Below, one piece after another: positions 7,887 through 17,454 of a stretch of 64,000 nucleotides of DNA. The stretch is taken from positions 3,038,001 to 3,102,000 of the forward strand of contig OZ245780.1 in NCBI GenBank assembly GCA_965227905.1, read 5' to 3'. Every line of letters starts with the position of its first letter. Within the stretch, counting starts at the first letter, position 1. Under the pieces are notes generated by a model, which made no database searches, was not told the DNA's origin, and was given only the letters and a program-made list of their open reading frames with translations. The DNA comes from CBDDHT01 sp965227905 (lineage in GTDB: Bacteria; Pseudomonadota; Alphaproteobacteria; Rhizobiales; Methyloligellaceae). A program made the position numbers and the translations under genes.

Positions 7887-9086
7887 ATGACCCGAATTCC
7901 AGCGCTGCAAAACCGCGACTATCGTCGTTTCCTTGCCGGCGCTGTATTCAGTGCCCAGGGCATGAGCGGCGAACAGGTGGTTATTGGTTTGCTCGTCTAT
8001 CAGACGGCAGGATCGACCGCCTGGGTCGGAATCACGCTGGCGATATACTTTCTGCCTTTCTTTGTTTTCGGCATCTTGTCGGGCGCAATTGCCGATTGGA
8101 TCGACCGCAGAACCCTGCTGAGATGGATCGAACTTGGCGCCGCCGCAACGCTCGCTCTGTTTGCAGCATCGATGGCGTCCGGCAACGCACCGCTCTGGCT
8201 CCTGATTGTCTTTACGCTTTGCCTGGGGAGTCTTCGCGCCCTCCATCAACCAGTTCGCTCCAGCTACGCTTATGATCTTGTTGGAGAAACGCATGTGGTC
8301 TCCGGGGTTGGGTTGCTCAATATCGCCTCGCGGGTCGGCCAGTTGCTTGGGGCTCTGGTTGCGGGCGGCGCAATGCATCGCTTTGGTACGCCGCCCGCAT
8401 TGCTGTGTCTCGTTGCCGGGCACCTCCTTGCCTTTCTTCTGTTCCGCGGACTTCGAACAGCCGGTGTGGCTGCAGTATCGACCCGGGTTCCGATCGGTCA
8501 GAATTTTCGAGAGTTCTTTTCCGAACTTCGAACGAACCGCCTTCTGCTGATACTGCTCGGCGTCACGGCTTCGGTCGAGATTTTCGGATTTTCGTTTGCA
8601 ACCGTGCTTCCCGAAATCGCTACCGTTCGTCTCGATCTGGGAGCCGAAGGGCTGGGGTACCTGCAGGCGATCCGGGCGCTCGCCGGTATCGTGGCAGGGG
8701 TCGCCTTTGCCACACTGGGTATTCGAAATCGGACAGGTGCAATTTATCTGGGCGTGATCCTGACATTCGGTGTCGGATTGATCGTCCTGTCATATCCCAC
8801 ATCGATGATGCTGATCTTCGGCGCTCTCTTTTTGGTGTCTTTTTGCATGGCGTCCTGCGATATCCTCTCGCAGATTATGATGCAGTTGAGTGTCGCCAAT
8901 GCGCTGCGCGGCCGTGCCGTGGGTATCTGGGTGCTGGCATTGGGCTTTGGTCCGCTCGGCCATTTGGAGTTGGCCTTCCTTACAAGCACATTTGGTATGA
9001 CAGGCGGGCTTCTTGTGAACGGCTTCGTCCTGATCCTAATTGCTGTTCTCGTGACAATCGGTGTCCCGCGATTGAGGCGCCTTTAG
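7887..9086 (+). CDS. MFS transporter, EntS/MFS_3-like
   Basis: 399-residue major facilitator protein with about 12 hydrophobic helices. It opens with RNRDYRRFLAG-type residues (ALQNRDYRRFLAGAVFSAQG) and has the loop 2-3 motif GAIADWIDRRTLLRW, a variant of the MFS signature GxLaDrxgrr. This group holds proton-driven exporters such as the enterobactin exporter EntS, but the substrate cannot be read here. It stands alone between the hydantoinase operon and a MerR gene; no clear Shine-Dalgarno precedes the ATG. Confidence 0.88.
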   Translation: MTRIPALQNRDYRRFLAGAVFSAQGMSGEQVVIGLLVYQTAGSTAWVGITLAIYFLPFFVFGILSGAIADWIDRRTLLRWIELGAAATLALFAASMASGNAPLWLLIVFTLCLGSLRALHQPVRSSYAYDLVGETHVVSGVGLLNIASRVGQLLGALVAGGAMHRFGTPPALLCLVAGHLLAFLLFRGLRTAGVAAVSTRVPIGQNFREFFSELRTNRLLLILLGVTASVEIFGFSFATVLPEIATVRLDLGAEGLGYLQAIRALAGIVAGVAFATLGIRNRTGAIYLGVILTFGVGLIVLSYPTSMMLIFGALFLVSFCMASCDILSQIMMQLSVANALRGRAVGIWVLALGFGPLGHLELAFLTSTFGMTGGLLVNGFVLILIAVLVTIGVPRLRRL

Positions 9087-9127
9087 ATGCCGGTCGCATT
9101 CGGATCTTAAAAAAACTCTTCAGGCCC

Positions 9128-9158
9128 TTGACCCTCACGCGACGTGAGGCCCCACATT
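9128..9158 (+). promoter_or_regulatory. MerR-type operator and promoter, probably autoregulatory
   Basis: TTGACC (9128-9133) is followed by a perfect inverted repeat CCTCACG-CGA-CGTGAGG at 9133-9149, of the kind bound by MerR-family proteins between widely spaced promoter elements. With the 19-base spacing typical of the family, the -10 would be CACATT (9153-9158), placing the transcript start at or next to the merR ATG (9166). No ribosome-binding site lies before that ATG. Confidence 0.6.
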
Positions 9159-9165
9159 CGTAGTC

Positions 9166-9936
9166 ATGAAGAAGACCCGAACATATCGCGTGAAGGACGT
9201 GGCGAGCATGGCCGGCATATCCGTGCGTACGCTGCACTATTACGACGAGATCGGTTTGCTCATGCCGCCGACCCGTACCGATGCAGGATACCGTCTTTAC
9301 GACAAAGACAGTCTGCTGCGCTTACAGCAAATCCTTATCGGGCGGGAACTCGGTCTGACACTTGAGGAAATTCGCGGTTCTCTGGACGACCCGAACTTCA
9401 ACCATCGAGAGGCGCTTCTCAGGCAACGCGAACAGCTCGAGGAGCGTGCGCGGGCGACAACTGAGATGATCGATGCCGTCGATCGTGCACTTGCGATCCT
9501 CGATAGCAATCAGGAAGACGATGACATGAAAATGGAACAGATTTTCGACGGCTTTGACCCGAACAAACATGCAGAAGAGGCAGAAGCACGCTGGGGCAAG
9601 ACGGATGCTTATGCTGAATCTGCGCAGCGGACAAAATCCTACACGCCGGATGACTGGAAACGGATCAAGGATGAGCAGGACGCCATCTACAGCGCGTTGG
9701 CCACGGCAATGAAACGGGGGCAGAAACCGGATGATGCGGCAGTCTCGGATCTCGCCGAACGACATCGCCGCTCGATCGATCGCTGGTTTTACCCCTGCAG
9801 CCATGAGGCGCATGCCGGTCTTGCAGATCTCTATGAAGCAGACAGGCGATTTTCAGAAACGATCGACAAGCATGGCGAGGGACTGACACCGTTCCTGGCT
9901 GCCGCCATCCGTGCCAATGCCAAGCGCGTTGGTTAA
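9166..9936 (+). CDS. MerR-family regulator with TipAS-like effector domain
   Basis: 256 residues. The N-terminal MerR DNA-binding domain (YRVKDVASMAGISVRTLHYYDEIGLLMPPTRTDAGYRLYDKDSLLRLQQI, residues 6-57) is followed by a coiled-coil dimerisation helix and a C-terminal domain of about 130 residues resembling TipAS (RTKSYTPDDWKRIKDEQDAIYSAL; HRRSIDRWFYPCSHEAHAGLADLY). TipAS-type domains bind multidrug ligands such as thiopeptides. The operator just upstream argues for autoregulation. The preceding MFS exporter could be a target, but it is not obviously under the same operator. Confidence 0.92.
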   Translation: MKKTRTYRVKDVASMAGISVRTLHYYDEIGLLMPPTRTDAGYRLYDKDSLLRLQQILIGRELGLTLEEIRGSLDDPNFNHREALLRQREQLEERARATTEMIDAVDRALAILDSNQEDDDMKMEQIFDGFDPNKHAEEAEARWGKTDAYAESAQRTKSYTPDDWKRIKDEQDAIYSALATAMKRGQKPDDAAVSDLAERHRRSIDRWFYPCSHEAHAGLADLYEADRRFSETIDKHGEGLTPFLAAAIRANAKRVG

Positions 9937-10018
9937 GGTCTGTCGAGGATGACAATGCGTTAGGCAACAGACCCTAGATGCTGATCCACCTGGCAGATTT
10001 GTTTTCTGAGACTGTTGC

Positions 10019-11092
10019 CTAGGGTTGCCAACCATCGACTACGAGCACGGATCCATTCTGGCCTTGTCCGGTGTGGGTTGTGATGTAGAGACGATTTCCG
10101 ACGATGAGTGCTGTCTGCGGTCGGTAGTTGCCATAGGTCGTTGTAATTTCGCGCAACAAGGTCAGGTCGTCAGCTGCAAAGACAAAGATCACGCCGCTGT
10201 CGTCGATTGCAACAACATGATTGTCGGTCATTGTCAAAGCTGCGACAGGTCGTGGCAGGTCGGCCCTCGCGCCACCTGGCCGAATGACGGACGCCACAAT
10301 GCCGGCATCGCCCACAGCGCCTGCGGCAACGAGATGATCGCTTGTGGCACGGATGTGATGATAGCGCGCGCCGGGCAAATCCTTGCGCCGGACTTCGCCC
10401 GTAGACTTGTCAATCCCCGTGAGCGTTGAATCCTGTCTGAAAGTCGATATGACAAAGACAGCCCTGTGATTGGATGTGATTTCAAATGGGCCATCCTGTA
10501 GATCGAAGCGCTTGACCGTTTTCCCGTTCCTAGGGTTGATCTTAAAAACCTTGGACTTGTCTCCAGTGCAATTCACATAGGTCACGACCCAGATGGCAGC
10601 GCTGTCACCGGTCATACTGATGGGGCAATCGCCGATCCGTGCGAGCGTCCGGCCTTTGCCTCGCTTCGTGGGCTGCTGCCAGATCTTCTTGTCCGTATGC
10701 ACGAGCGACAGGATGCGGCCATCGGGCAGCGACATCATGTTCACCGGCAGACGTCCGACCGAGACCCGTTTCACAATGCGCCGCCGATTAGGGTCGACCT
10801 TGGCAATGCGCCGACTGCCGCTTTCCGCCACCCACAGATACTTGCCGTCATAGGCAACCCCTTCCGGCCATTTCCCAACGGGAATGACGGTTGGCGTAAT
10901 TGTGATGGCTTCGGAAACGGTTGGCGGATCAACCATCACCGGCGGTGGCGTTGGATTGTTCGGCGCGAGATCGCCCGACGTTCCACTTCCTCCCGCACCT
11001 TGCGCCGAGGCGTGCTGGTTCAGGCTGCCCAAACCGACGGCGGTGAATGATGCCAACAGGGAAACGAGAAGAATTCGGATGAGTTTTGACAA
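10019..11092 (-). CDS. Exported YVTN/NHL-type beta-propeller protein
   Basis: 357 residues with a Sec signal peptide (MSKLIRILLVSLLASFTAVGLGSLNQHASAQG), a Pro/Gly-rich linker (about residues 30-60) and then propeller-like repeats, for example KWPEGVAYDGKYLWVAESGSRRIAKVDPNRRRIVKRVSVG and DGPFEITSNHRAVFVISTFRQDSTLTGIDKSTGEV. No lipobox cysteine is visible. Such periplasmic propellers usually mediate binding or are enzymatically uncharacterised. It converges with the MerR gene and has no obvious operon partner. Confidence 0.75.
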   Translation of the reverse strand: MSKLIRILLVSLLASFTAVGLGSLNQHASAQGAGGSGTSGDLAPNNPTPPPVMVDPPTVSEAITITPTVIPVGKWPEGVAYDGKYLWVAESGSRRIAKVDPNRRRIVKRVSVGRLPVNMMSLPDGRILSLVHTDKKIWQQPTKRGKGRTLARIGDCPISMTGDSAAIWVVTYVNCTGDKSKVFKINPRNGKTVKRFDLQDGPFEITSNHRAVFVISTFRQDSTLTGIDKSTGEVRRKDLPGARYHHIRATSDHLVAAGAVGDAGIVASVIRPGGARADLPRPVAALTMTDNHVVAIDDSGVIFVFAADDLTLLREITTTYGNYRPQTALIVGNRLYITTHTGQGQNGSVLVVDGWQP

Positions 11093-11255
11093 GATACGGG
11101 CCTTTTAGACGGATCGATAGAACTCAAAAGGCGCGACTCTGTCCACACCCATATCTGACCGTAGCGCTTTCTTGGTTAGAATGGCAATTCCGCCGCTGAA
11201 GCGGACACCCTTTCAGCGTGAAGATGAAGAGGCCTCGGGGGCCTGTCCACATGCC

Positions 11256-11648
11256 CTAATCAGACGACGTGGCCGCAGACATCATTCCGTTCATAGCGGC
11301 CGTCATCTTTTCGACCATCGGTGGCGCTTGTACGTTGTGGCGGGTCAGGAGCCATGCCGGATCATTGACGGCGAGTGTGACTTCACCGTTTTCTTCCCAA
11401 CAGACTGCCTTGAGAGGAAGATCGATTGCCGCAGTGCGCGCCTTCTGCATCAAGGGTGTGCCTGAAGCCGGATTACCGAAGATCACGAGCTCTGTGGCAT
11501 CCAGCGGTTCGCCGATCTTGGCGGCGCCTGCTGCATGATCGACGCGTGCAAAGATAGTGAACCCTTTCGATTTCGCGACCTCTTCGAAGCGGTCGAGTGT
11601 CTCCTTAACGGTGTGAGCGCTCTGTTTGGTGATCAGTCCTTCGGCCAT
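11256..11648 (-). CDS. DUF302 family protein
   Basis: 130 residues matching the DUF302 pattern: AHTVKETLDRFEEVAKSKGFTIFARVDHAAGAAKIGEPLDATELVIFGNPASGTPLMQKARTAAIDLPLKAVCWEENGEVTLAVNDPAWLL. The family has no firmly established biochemical role. I chose the ATG at 11648 because AGGAGAG sits a few bases upstream; an in-frame start at 11693 would lie upstream of that ribosome-binding site. It has no signal peptide and stands alone. Confidence 0.88.
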   Translation of the reverse strand: MAEGLITKQSAHTVKETLDRFEEVAKSKGFTIFARVDHAAGAAKIGEPLDATELVIFGNPASGTPLMQKARTAAIDLPLKAVCWEENGEVTLAVNDPAWLLTRHNVQAPPMVEKMTAAMNGMMSAATSSD

Positions 11649-11776
11649 GGGTTCTCTCCTTTGGAACAGTGTTTGATTCGACAGAGTCGACAATGTCTGA
11701 GGCTGATGATGAAAGGTTGCGAGCAGCGTACCTACAACTCAAATATCGCTCGCACAGTTCAATGAGGCTTACGGTG

Positions 11777-12292
11777 TTATTCCGGAAGTAACTTTGGACT
11801 CACAAAGGTGTGCAGTTCGGCCAACCCGAAACCACAGTTCTCCCATCCTCCCGGCATCGTGAGGACTGCAAGCGCAGCTGTTGGAAACTTTATCGACAGT
11901 AGGTTCAGCGCTTCCCGGGAACCACTGCCCACCATCATATGTGAAAAAGAATGCATCCCCGGGTTATGGCCGACCAACATGACATGCCCGATCTCGTTAC
12001 GCGTTCTCATGACGACGTCGAGCAACGTCTCGGTGCTGGCATGGTAGAGCGCTTCGATGAGCTGGACATCTGGCTGACGGTCCCACTCCTGCATGGCGAG
12101 TGAGAGCGTCTCTTGGGCGCGTACTGCCGTTGAGCAGTAAACAAGATCGGGGATCAGGTCATTGGAGGCCTGATATTTTCCCATTCGGGGCGCGTCCCGG
12201 AGGCCCCGGGGTGCGAGAGGACGATTGAAATCGCCCAGTGAAGGATCGCTCCAACTGGATTTGGCGTGTCGAAACAGCGAAAGCGTTGGCAT
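11777..12292 (-). CDS. SixA-type histidine phosphatase
   Basis: 171-residue histidine-phosphatase-superfamily protein. It has the catalytic RHA-type motif near the N-terminus (LFRHAKSSW) and the second catalytic histidine in VMLVGHNPGMHSF. The short length matches SixA, which dephosphorylates phosphohistidine on signalling or PTS proteins; here the target is unknown. A GTG directly precedes the ATG. It starts about ten bases after trpE ends, so it is likely cotranscribed with trpE although functionally unrelated. Confidence 0.88.
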   Translation of the reverse strand: MPTLSLFRHAKSSWSDPSLGDFNRPLAPRGLRDAPRMGKYQASNDLIPDLVYCSTAVRAQETLSLAMQEWDRQPDVQLIEALYHASTETLLDVVMRTRNEIGHVMLVGHNPGMHSFSHMMVGSGSREALNLLSIKFPTAALAVLTMPGGWENCGFGLAELHTFVSPKLLPE

Positions 12293-12301
12293 CACTGCGG
12301 C

Positions 12302-13849
12302 CTAACTTGGAGGAGCGTTGGAGCGGGTCGCAAACCGGACGGCTTCTTCGGCCGCCTTGAAGAGGGCTTTTGCCTTATTGATGCATTCGGCTTGCTCGCT
12401 CTCGGGAACCGAGTCGGCAACGATGCCGGCACCGGCCTGGACGTGCATCTCGCCGTCTTTCACCAGCGAGGTTCTTAGAACGATGCAGGTATCCATATCG
12501 CCATTGGCGGAGAAGTAGCCGACACAGCCGGCATAAGCGCCGCGTTTGTCTTTCTCCAACTCGTCGATGATCTCCATCGCACGAACCTTCGGTGCACCGG
12601 AAAGCGTGCCGGCAGGGAACGCCGCTGTCAGGGAGTCGATGGCGTCATGCGTCTTGTCGAGCTTGCCCACCACATTCGAGACGATGTGCATCACGTGGCT
12701 GTAGTATTCCAGAAAGAAACTGTCTGTTACGCGGATCGAGCCGATCTCAGCAACCCGGCCAACATCGTTGCGACCAAGGTCCAGCAGCATGAGATGCTCG
12801 GCGCGTTCCTTGGCGTCTGCGAGAAGCTCGGCTGCCAACGCTGCGTCTTCTTCCGCTGTGGCACCTCTCGGGCGGGTTCCCGCAATCGGGCGGATTGTGA
12901 CGTCGCCATCGCGAACCCGCACCAGGATTTCCGGACTCGAGCCGACAATCGCGAAACCTTCGAAATTCAGATAGTAGAGAAAAGGCGATGGGTTCACCCG
13001 TCGAAGTGCCCGATAAAGAGCGAACGAGGGCAGGGTGAAGGGGGCAGTAAAACGCTGGCTCAGAACCACCTGAAAGACATCGCCGGCAGCGATGTAGTCT
13101 TTGGCTTTTGCGACCATCGCCAGATAGTCCTCGGGCGACGTGTTCGAAACCGGGTTTGGCGGGGCATGCGCACCTTGGTCGAGTGTCGGAAGGTGGGGCA
13201 GGGGGGCATTGAGCCGGTCGGTAGCCTCCCAGATCCGCTGACTTGCCGCCAGATAGGCTTCGTCTGCGGAAACACCGTCCGCATGGCGCACGGGCGTTAC
13301 CAGTGTCAGCTCATCTTTTACGGCATCGAAAATCGCCATGACCGTGGGGCGGATCAAAATGGCATCGGACAGACCGATCGGATCGGGATTGACGTCTGGC
13401 AGATGTTCGATCAGGCGAACCGTATCGTAACCCATATAGCCGAAAACACCGGCGGCCATCGGAGGAAGCTCTTCCGGAAGATCGATGCGGGACTCGGCCA
13501 GAAGCGATCGCAGCGAAGTTAGGGCGTCTTCATCGCAAGGTGTGTAGGTATCGCCGGTCTCAGGTGAACGATTGATCTCGGCCTTCGCGCCGCTGGTGCG
13601 CCAGATGATGTCCGGATCGAGACCGATAATCGAATAACGGCCGCGCACGGCACCGCCTTCGACAGATTCAAGAAGAAAGCTGTTCGCGCGTTCATTCGCC
13701 AGTTTCAGCATCGCAGAAACCGGCGTCTCTAGATCGGCGACCAGACGTGTCCAGACGACTTGCGGGACACCCGTGTCATAGATCTGGCTAAAGACGGAGC
13801 GAGCGGGCTCGACATGGGTTTCGCCCGGATTATGTCCCATTGCTGTCAT
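12302..13849 (-). CDS. trpE: Anthranilate synthase component I
   Basis: 515-residue chorismate-utilising enzyme that makes anthranilate from chorismate with ammonia supplied by TrpG, the first committed step of tryptophan synthesis. The N-terminal half has the tryptophan-feedback motif (FLLESVEGGAVRGRYSIIGLDP). The C-terminal half has the catalytic blocks (PIAGTRPRGAT; LMLLDLGRNDVGRVA; FPAGTLSGAPKVRAMEIIDELE; QAGAGIVADSVPE). It follows the amidase by 28 bases. No trpG, trpD or trpC follows, unlike the usual alphaproteobacterial order; a sixA-like gene is next. No leader peptide or attenuator is visible. Confidence 0.97.
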   Translation of the reverse strand: MTAMGHNPGETHVEPARSVFSQIYDTGVPQVVWTRLVADLETPVSAMLKLANERANSFLLESVEGGAVRGRYSIIGLDPDIIWRTSGAKAEINRSPETGDTYTPCDEDALTSLRSLLAESRIDLPEELPPMAAGVFGYMGYDTVRLIEHLPDVNPDPIGLSDAILIRPTVMAIFDAVKDELTLVTPVRHADGVSADEAYLAASQRIWEATDRLNAPLPHLPTLDQGAHAPPNPVSNTSPEDYLAMVAKAKDYIAAGDVFQVVLSQRFTAPFTLPSFALYRALRRVNPSPFLYYLNFEGFAIVGSSPEILVRVRDGDVTIRPIAGTRPRGATAEEDAALAAELLADAKERAEHLMLLDLGRNDVGRVAEIGSIRVTDSFFLEYYSHVMHIVSNVVGKLDKTHDAIDSLTAAFPAGTLSGAPKVRAMEIIDELEKDKRGAYAGCVGYFSANGDMDTCIVLRTSLVKDGEMHVQAGAGIVADSVPESEQAECINKAKALFKAAEEAVRFATRSNAPPS

Positions 13850-13877
13850 TTCAATTCTGTCCAGGATCTTCTCTCAA

Positions 13878-15287
13878 TCAACCGCTGACGACCGGATCGA
13901 CTGTCTCCATTATCCAGCGCGCGATCGCCGTTACGCGTGCATCATCGCCGTGCTGGCCTATAATCTGCGCCCCGACGGGCATACCGCCGACAGCCATTAA
14001 CGGCATGCTGACGGCAGGCGCAAACAACATCGAACTTGGATAATTAAAGATCGCATCGCCAGTGGGGCGGGCAGGGAGCGGTTCGCCCGGGATATCTTCC
14101 GTGAGAAGCGGGGCTGGTCCGGGGCAGGAGAGGCTGATGATGGCATCCACAAACGGTGCAATTCGAGTGTGACAGGCTTGCGCTCTTTCACGGGCCAACA
14201 AGGCGGCGCGATAATCGTCCGGCGTCATTGCTTCGGCTTTTTCCAGTGTCGCCTTGGCCCGCGCACTCACGCCATCGGGATGCTCGTTCACAAGGTTGCG
14301 TTGCGCCCAACGATTCTCCCAACTGGTAATCGCGTTGCAGATATCGCCTGCGCCTTCGATGGATGTCTCTAGAAAGTCATAGGATGGGTTGTCGTTGCGC
14401 CGGAGAATTTCGACACCAGCCACGGACAGCCTGTCGAGCAGTTCTTCGAAAGCCGATTTACTGGCATCGTCGAGGACACTCCAACCGTCACCTTCCAGTA
14501 CGAGAAGACGGTTTGGCCTTGCAGCACCAGGCGTTGCCGACGGGCCGACAAGGCCGGCATAGTCGCGATCGCCCCCGGCGCGACTGGCGATCTCGATTGC
14601 CGTAAGCCACATGTCTTCGATACAGCCTGCATGGACGCCATGGGTGCTCATACTCGTGGCTTGCCGCTCGCCTCGATTGATTCCGCCCTGGCTCGGCTTC
14701 AATGCCACATTGCCGCAATAGGCTGCCGGGCGAATGATCGAGCCGCCAACCTGCGTGCCGATTGCGGCCGGCATCATCAGTGCGGCAACGGCGGCGGCCG
14801 AGCCGGACGACGAACCTCCGGGCGTCCGCGTTGCATCAAACGGATTTGTCGTCGGTCCTGGATGGGTGCCGCCGAGTTCTGCTGTCACTGTCTTGGCGAG
14901 GATCAGAGCGCCAGCCTCGCGGAGCGCCCAGACGGCAGCATTGTCACGCGTGGGAAAATTGCCGGCATAGGCTTCGCAGCCCATTTGCGTCGGCATGTCC
15001 TTGGTTTCCAATAGGTCCTTGATGCCAATCGGCATGCCATCGATTGTCGACAGGGGACGGCCGTCCTTCCAGCGTGCGGTGCTGGCATCGGCGGCCGCCC
15101 GAGCGCCTTCGGCGTTCATCGCGGGTAAGGCCTGGACGGTCGGTTCGCGCTCTGCGATCGCCTCGAGGCAGCGCTCAAGATACGCGCGAGGCGTGTCGGT
15201 CCCATCCAGAAAGGCTGATGTCGCATCGTGGAAGGTGCGCGCCTTGAAGGTGCGCGGGTCGTACGTCGTCGGCGCTTTGGCGTCCAT
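13878..15287 (-). CDS. Amidase signature family hydrolase
   Basis: 469-residue amidase. The Ser-Ser-Lys catalytic triad is visible as Lys90 (PIGIKDLLET), Ser160 in TRTPGGSSSGSAAAVAA and nucleophile Ser183 in GTQVGGSIIRPAAYCG. The family hydrolyses amides to acid and ammonia; the substrate is not predictable. I chose the ATG at 15287 because GGAGAGA precedes it; an in-frame start lies at 15311. It is wedged between ppiD and trpE, an order I would not expect from related genomes, and is likely read with trpE. Confidence 0.92.
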   Translation of the reverse strand: MDAKAPTTYDPRTFKARTFHDATSAFLDGTDTPRAYLERCLEAIAEREPTVQALPAMNAEGARAAADASTARWKDGRPLSTIDGMPIGIKDLLETKDMPTQMGCEAYAGNFPTRDNAAVWALREAGALILAKTVTAELGGTHPGPTTNPFDATRTPGGSSSGSAAAVAALMMPAAIGTQVGGSIIRPAAYCGNVALKPSQGGINRGERQATSMSTHGVHAGCIEDMWLTAIEIASRAGGDRDYAGLVGPSATPGAARPNRLLVLEGDGWSVLDDASKSAFEELLDRLSVAGVEILRRNDNPSYDFLETSIEGAGDICNAITSWENRWAQRNLVNEHPDGVSARAKATLEKAEAMTPDDYRAALLARERAQACHTRIAPFVDAIISLSCPGPAPLLTEDIPGEPLPARPTGDAIFNYPSSMLFAPAVSMPLMAVGGMPVGAQIIGQHGDDARVTAIARWIMETVDPVVSG

Positions 15288-15423
15288 TGTACTCTCTCCA
15301 ACCTGACGCATCCAATGCTCTCAGGCCGGTTGTCCGACATTCGCCTGCGACGATCAACACCTCACGGCAAAACTTTGAAATGCAGAATCAGCCTGCGCTG
15401 TGTCTCTCCAAGAAACCGAGGCC

Positions 15424-17337
15424 CTAGAAAGATCCACGGCTCGGGTCAGCGAAGCGCCGTCCGGTCAACTCGTCGAATAGGATCTGATTGATCTCGACCC
15501 CCAGGTCCGTGCGTAGACCCGTCACATACTGGCTCGTGAAATCGGTCTCCAGTGCTGTTGTCAGGGACTCCTGCAGCGTCTTCTCTTTCTCTTCGTCAAG
15601 TGGTTCAGGCGCGGAAATCTTGGCAAGCTTGAATATGACACGGCTGTCGCCATCCTCGGAGGGAGCCGAACCATAGCTGCCTTCGGAGAGCGCAAAGGCC
15701 TGGGCGACAACAGTATTGGGGATGCCATCCGCACTCTGACTGCGGGTCAGAGGTTCGGACTCTTTAACCTCGAGATCATATCCCTTTGCGATCTCCGCCA
15801 GCCCAATTCCGCCTTTTGCTTTTTCGATAAGTTCCGCGGCGCGTTTGGAGAGTCTCGTGCGCACCTCGGCTTCCCGCCAAGCCTTGGCAACGTCATCTTT
15901 AACTTCCTCGAATGCCTTCTGACGCTCGGGTGTAATGTCGAGGACCATCATCCAGATCAGGCCGCGATCCTGCGTCTCAATTGGATCGGTCTCGGCATTG
16001 ACCTCGGCAGCAAAAACTTCGCGTAGGAGTACCGGTCCGCCTGGCAGAGGTGTGACAGCAACGCCTTTGTCGTCGTTACCGCTGTTGTCGACGGAATCGA
16101 TGACCGTATATTTCAGATTCAGTTTCTCGGCGATTTCCGGAAGTGGCGTGCCGGCTGAGCGTTCTTCTTCGATCTTGTCGCTGAAGTCGAGAATCTCTGC
16201 CGCTGCGCGATCGCCCAGGATGATACCGCGAATTTCGTCTTTAACCTGCTCCAGCGGTCTGACGACTTCCGGCTCGATTTCTGTGACTCTCAGAAGAACC
16301 GTTGCGAGCTTGCCCTCGACAGGACTGCTGACTTCGTCCTTGGATAGCGCGAAAGCTGCCTCTGCGATCACCTCGTCTGAAAGAGCGGCCTTGTTGATCA
16401 GGCCAAGATTGATGTCACTTTCTTCGAAGCCGCGTTCCTTTGCGGCTTCCATGAAATCCTGACCGCCTTTGATCTTTTGGAGCGCCGCTTCGGCAGCGGA
16501 TTTGTCGGCATAGCTGATCTGAAAAATCCGCCGGCGCTCGGGTGTCCGAAAACCATCCGGCTGGCTTTCATAATATTCCTTGATGTCGTCGTCGGAGATT
16601 TCGATTTTGTCCCCGATCGAGGATGGGGTGACCGGCAAGATTCCGACCTGCCTGTATTCGGGCGCCATGAAGCTGCGCTTGTTCGCATCAAAATACGTGC
16701 GGAGCGTCTCTTCCGTCGGATCCTCGATCGTTTCCAGCTTCGATGCCGGGAACGAAAAATGTTCCAGGGTGCGTTTCTGATTGCGATAGAGATCCGTCGC
16801 TGCAATCAGTGTCTTCGGTAAAGGCACCGTATCGGTGACCGTCTGAGTCAGCTGGCGTCTCACGCTGGCCTGACGCTGGCGGGCCACATAGCCCTGCTCG
16901 GAGAGATTGTTGCTGTGTAGGATCGAGCGAAAAATCTGCTCGTTGAAGCGTCCGGCACCGTCCTTGAAGAGTGGTTGGTCCTTGATGGTCGCGACGATTG
17001 CATTGTCTGTGATGCCCAGATTGTAGCTCGTTGCGGTTTCCTCGAGCGCTGCTTCGCCGATCATCTGTTGAAGAATCTGGCGGTCGATACCGAGTGCTCG
17101 TGCTTCTTCCATAGTCAGAGTCCGACCAAATCGAGAACCGAGGGCCGTTAGCTGCCGGCGTAGGGTCGCCTGATAGTCTTCGCCTGAAATTTCGCGGTCC
17201 CCGACTTTGGCGAGAACGCGGGAGCCATAACCGCCGAAAATATCGGCAATGCCCCAGACGGCGAAACTGAGCACCAAGAGTGCGATGAAAATTTTGGCAA
17301 TCCAGGTGCCGGTGCCTTTGCGCAAACTGTTCAACAT
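15424..17337 (-). CDS. ppiD: Peptidylprolyl isomerase PpiD / SurA-like membrane-anchored chaperone
   Basis: 637 residues with one N-terminal transmembrane anchor (WIAKIFIALLVLSFAVWGIADIFGG, residues 12-36), then a SurA_N-like chaperone region (AKVGDREISGEDYQATLRRQL) and a parvulin-like domain in the middle (RRIFQISYADKSAAEAALQKIKGGQDFMEAAKERG). PpiD helps outer-membrane and secreted proteins fold as they leave the Sec translocon; secG lies close by on the other strand. It is divergent from tpiA with a 117-base shared promoter region. Confidence 0.93.
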   Translation of the reverse strand: MLNSLRKGTGTWIAKIFIALLVLSFAVWGIADIFGGYGSRVLAKVGDREISGEDYQATLRRQLTALGSRFGRTLTMEEARALGIDRQILQQMIGEAALEETATSYNLGITDNAIVATIKDQPLFKDGAGRFNEQIFRSILHSNNLSEQGYVARQRQASVRRQLTQTVTDTVPLPKTLIAATDLYRNQKRTLEHFSFPASKLETIEDPTEETLRTYFDANKRSFMAPEYRQVGILPVTPSSIGDKIEISDDDIKEYYESQPDGFRTPERRRIFQISYADKSAAEAALQKIKGGQDFMEAAKERGFEESDINLGLINKAALSDEVIAEAAFALSKDEVSSPVEGKLATVLLRVTEIEPEVVRPLEQVKDEIRGIILGDRAAAEILDFSDKIEEERSAGTPLPEIAEKLNLKYTVIDSVDNSGNDDKGVAVTPLPGGPVLLREVFAAEVNAETDPIETQDRGLIWMMVLDITPERQKAFEEVKDDVAKAWREAEVRTRLSKRAAELIEKAKGGIGLAEIAKGYDLEVKESEPLTRSQSADGIPNTVVAQAFALSEGSYGSAPSEDGDSRVIFKLAKISAPEPLDEEKEKTLQESLTTALETDFTSQYVTGLRTDLGVEINQILFDELTGRRFADPSRGSF

Positions 17338-17454
17338 GTCGTATTGCCTTGGAGCTTGATCGAGGGCCGGTATCGGGTCCGGCGATTTGCGGCATGATAT
17401 GAATCTCGCGGTGACCCGACAAGAGGCCGCCCAAGAAGAGTTTTGGAGGGATTA

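Noticed and set aside
13850..13877. trp attenuator or leader peptide before trpE
   Set aside because: Only 28 bases separate amidase and trpE, with no tryptophan-rich leader and no hairpin pair.
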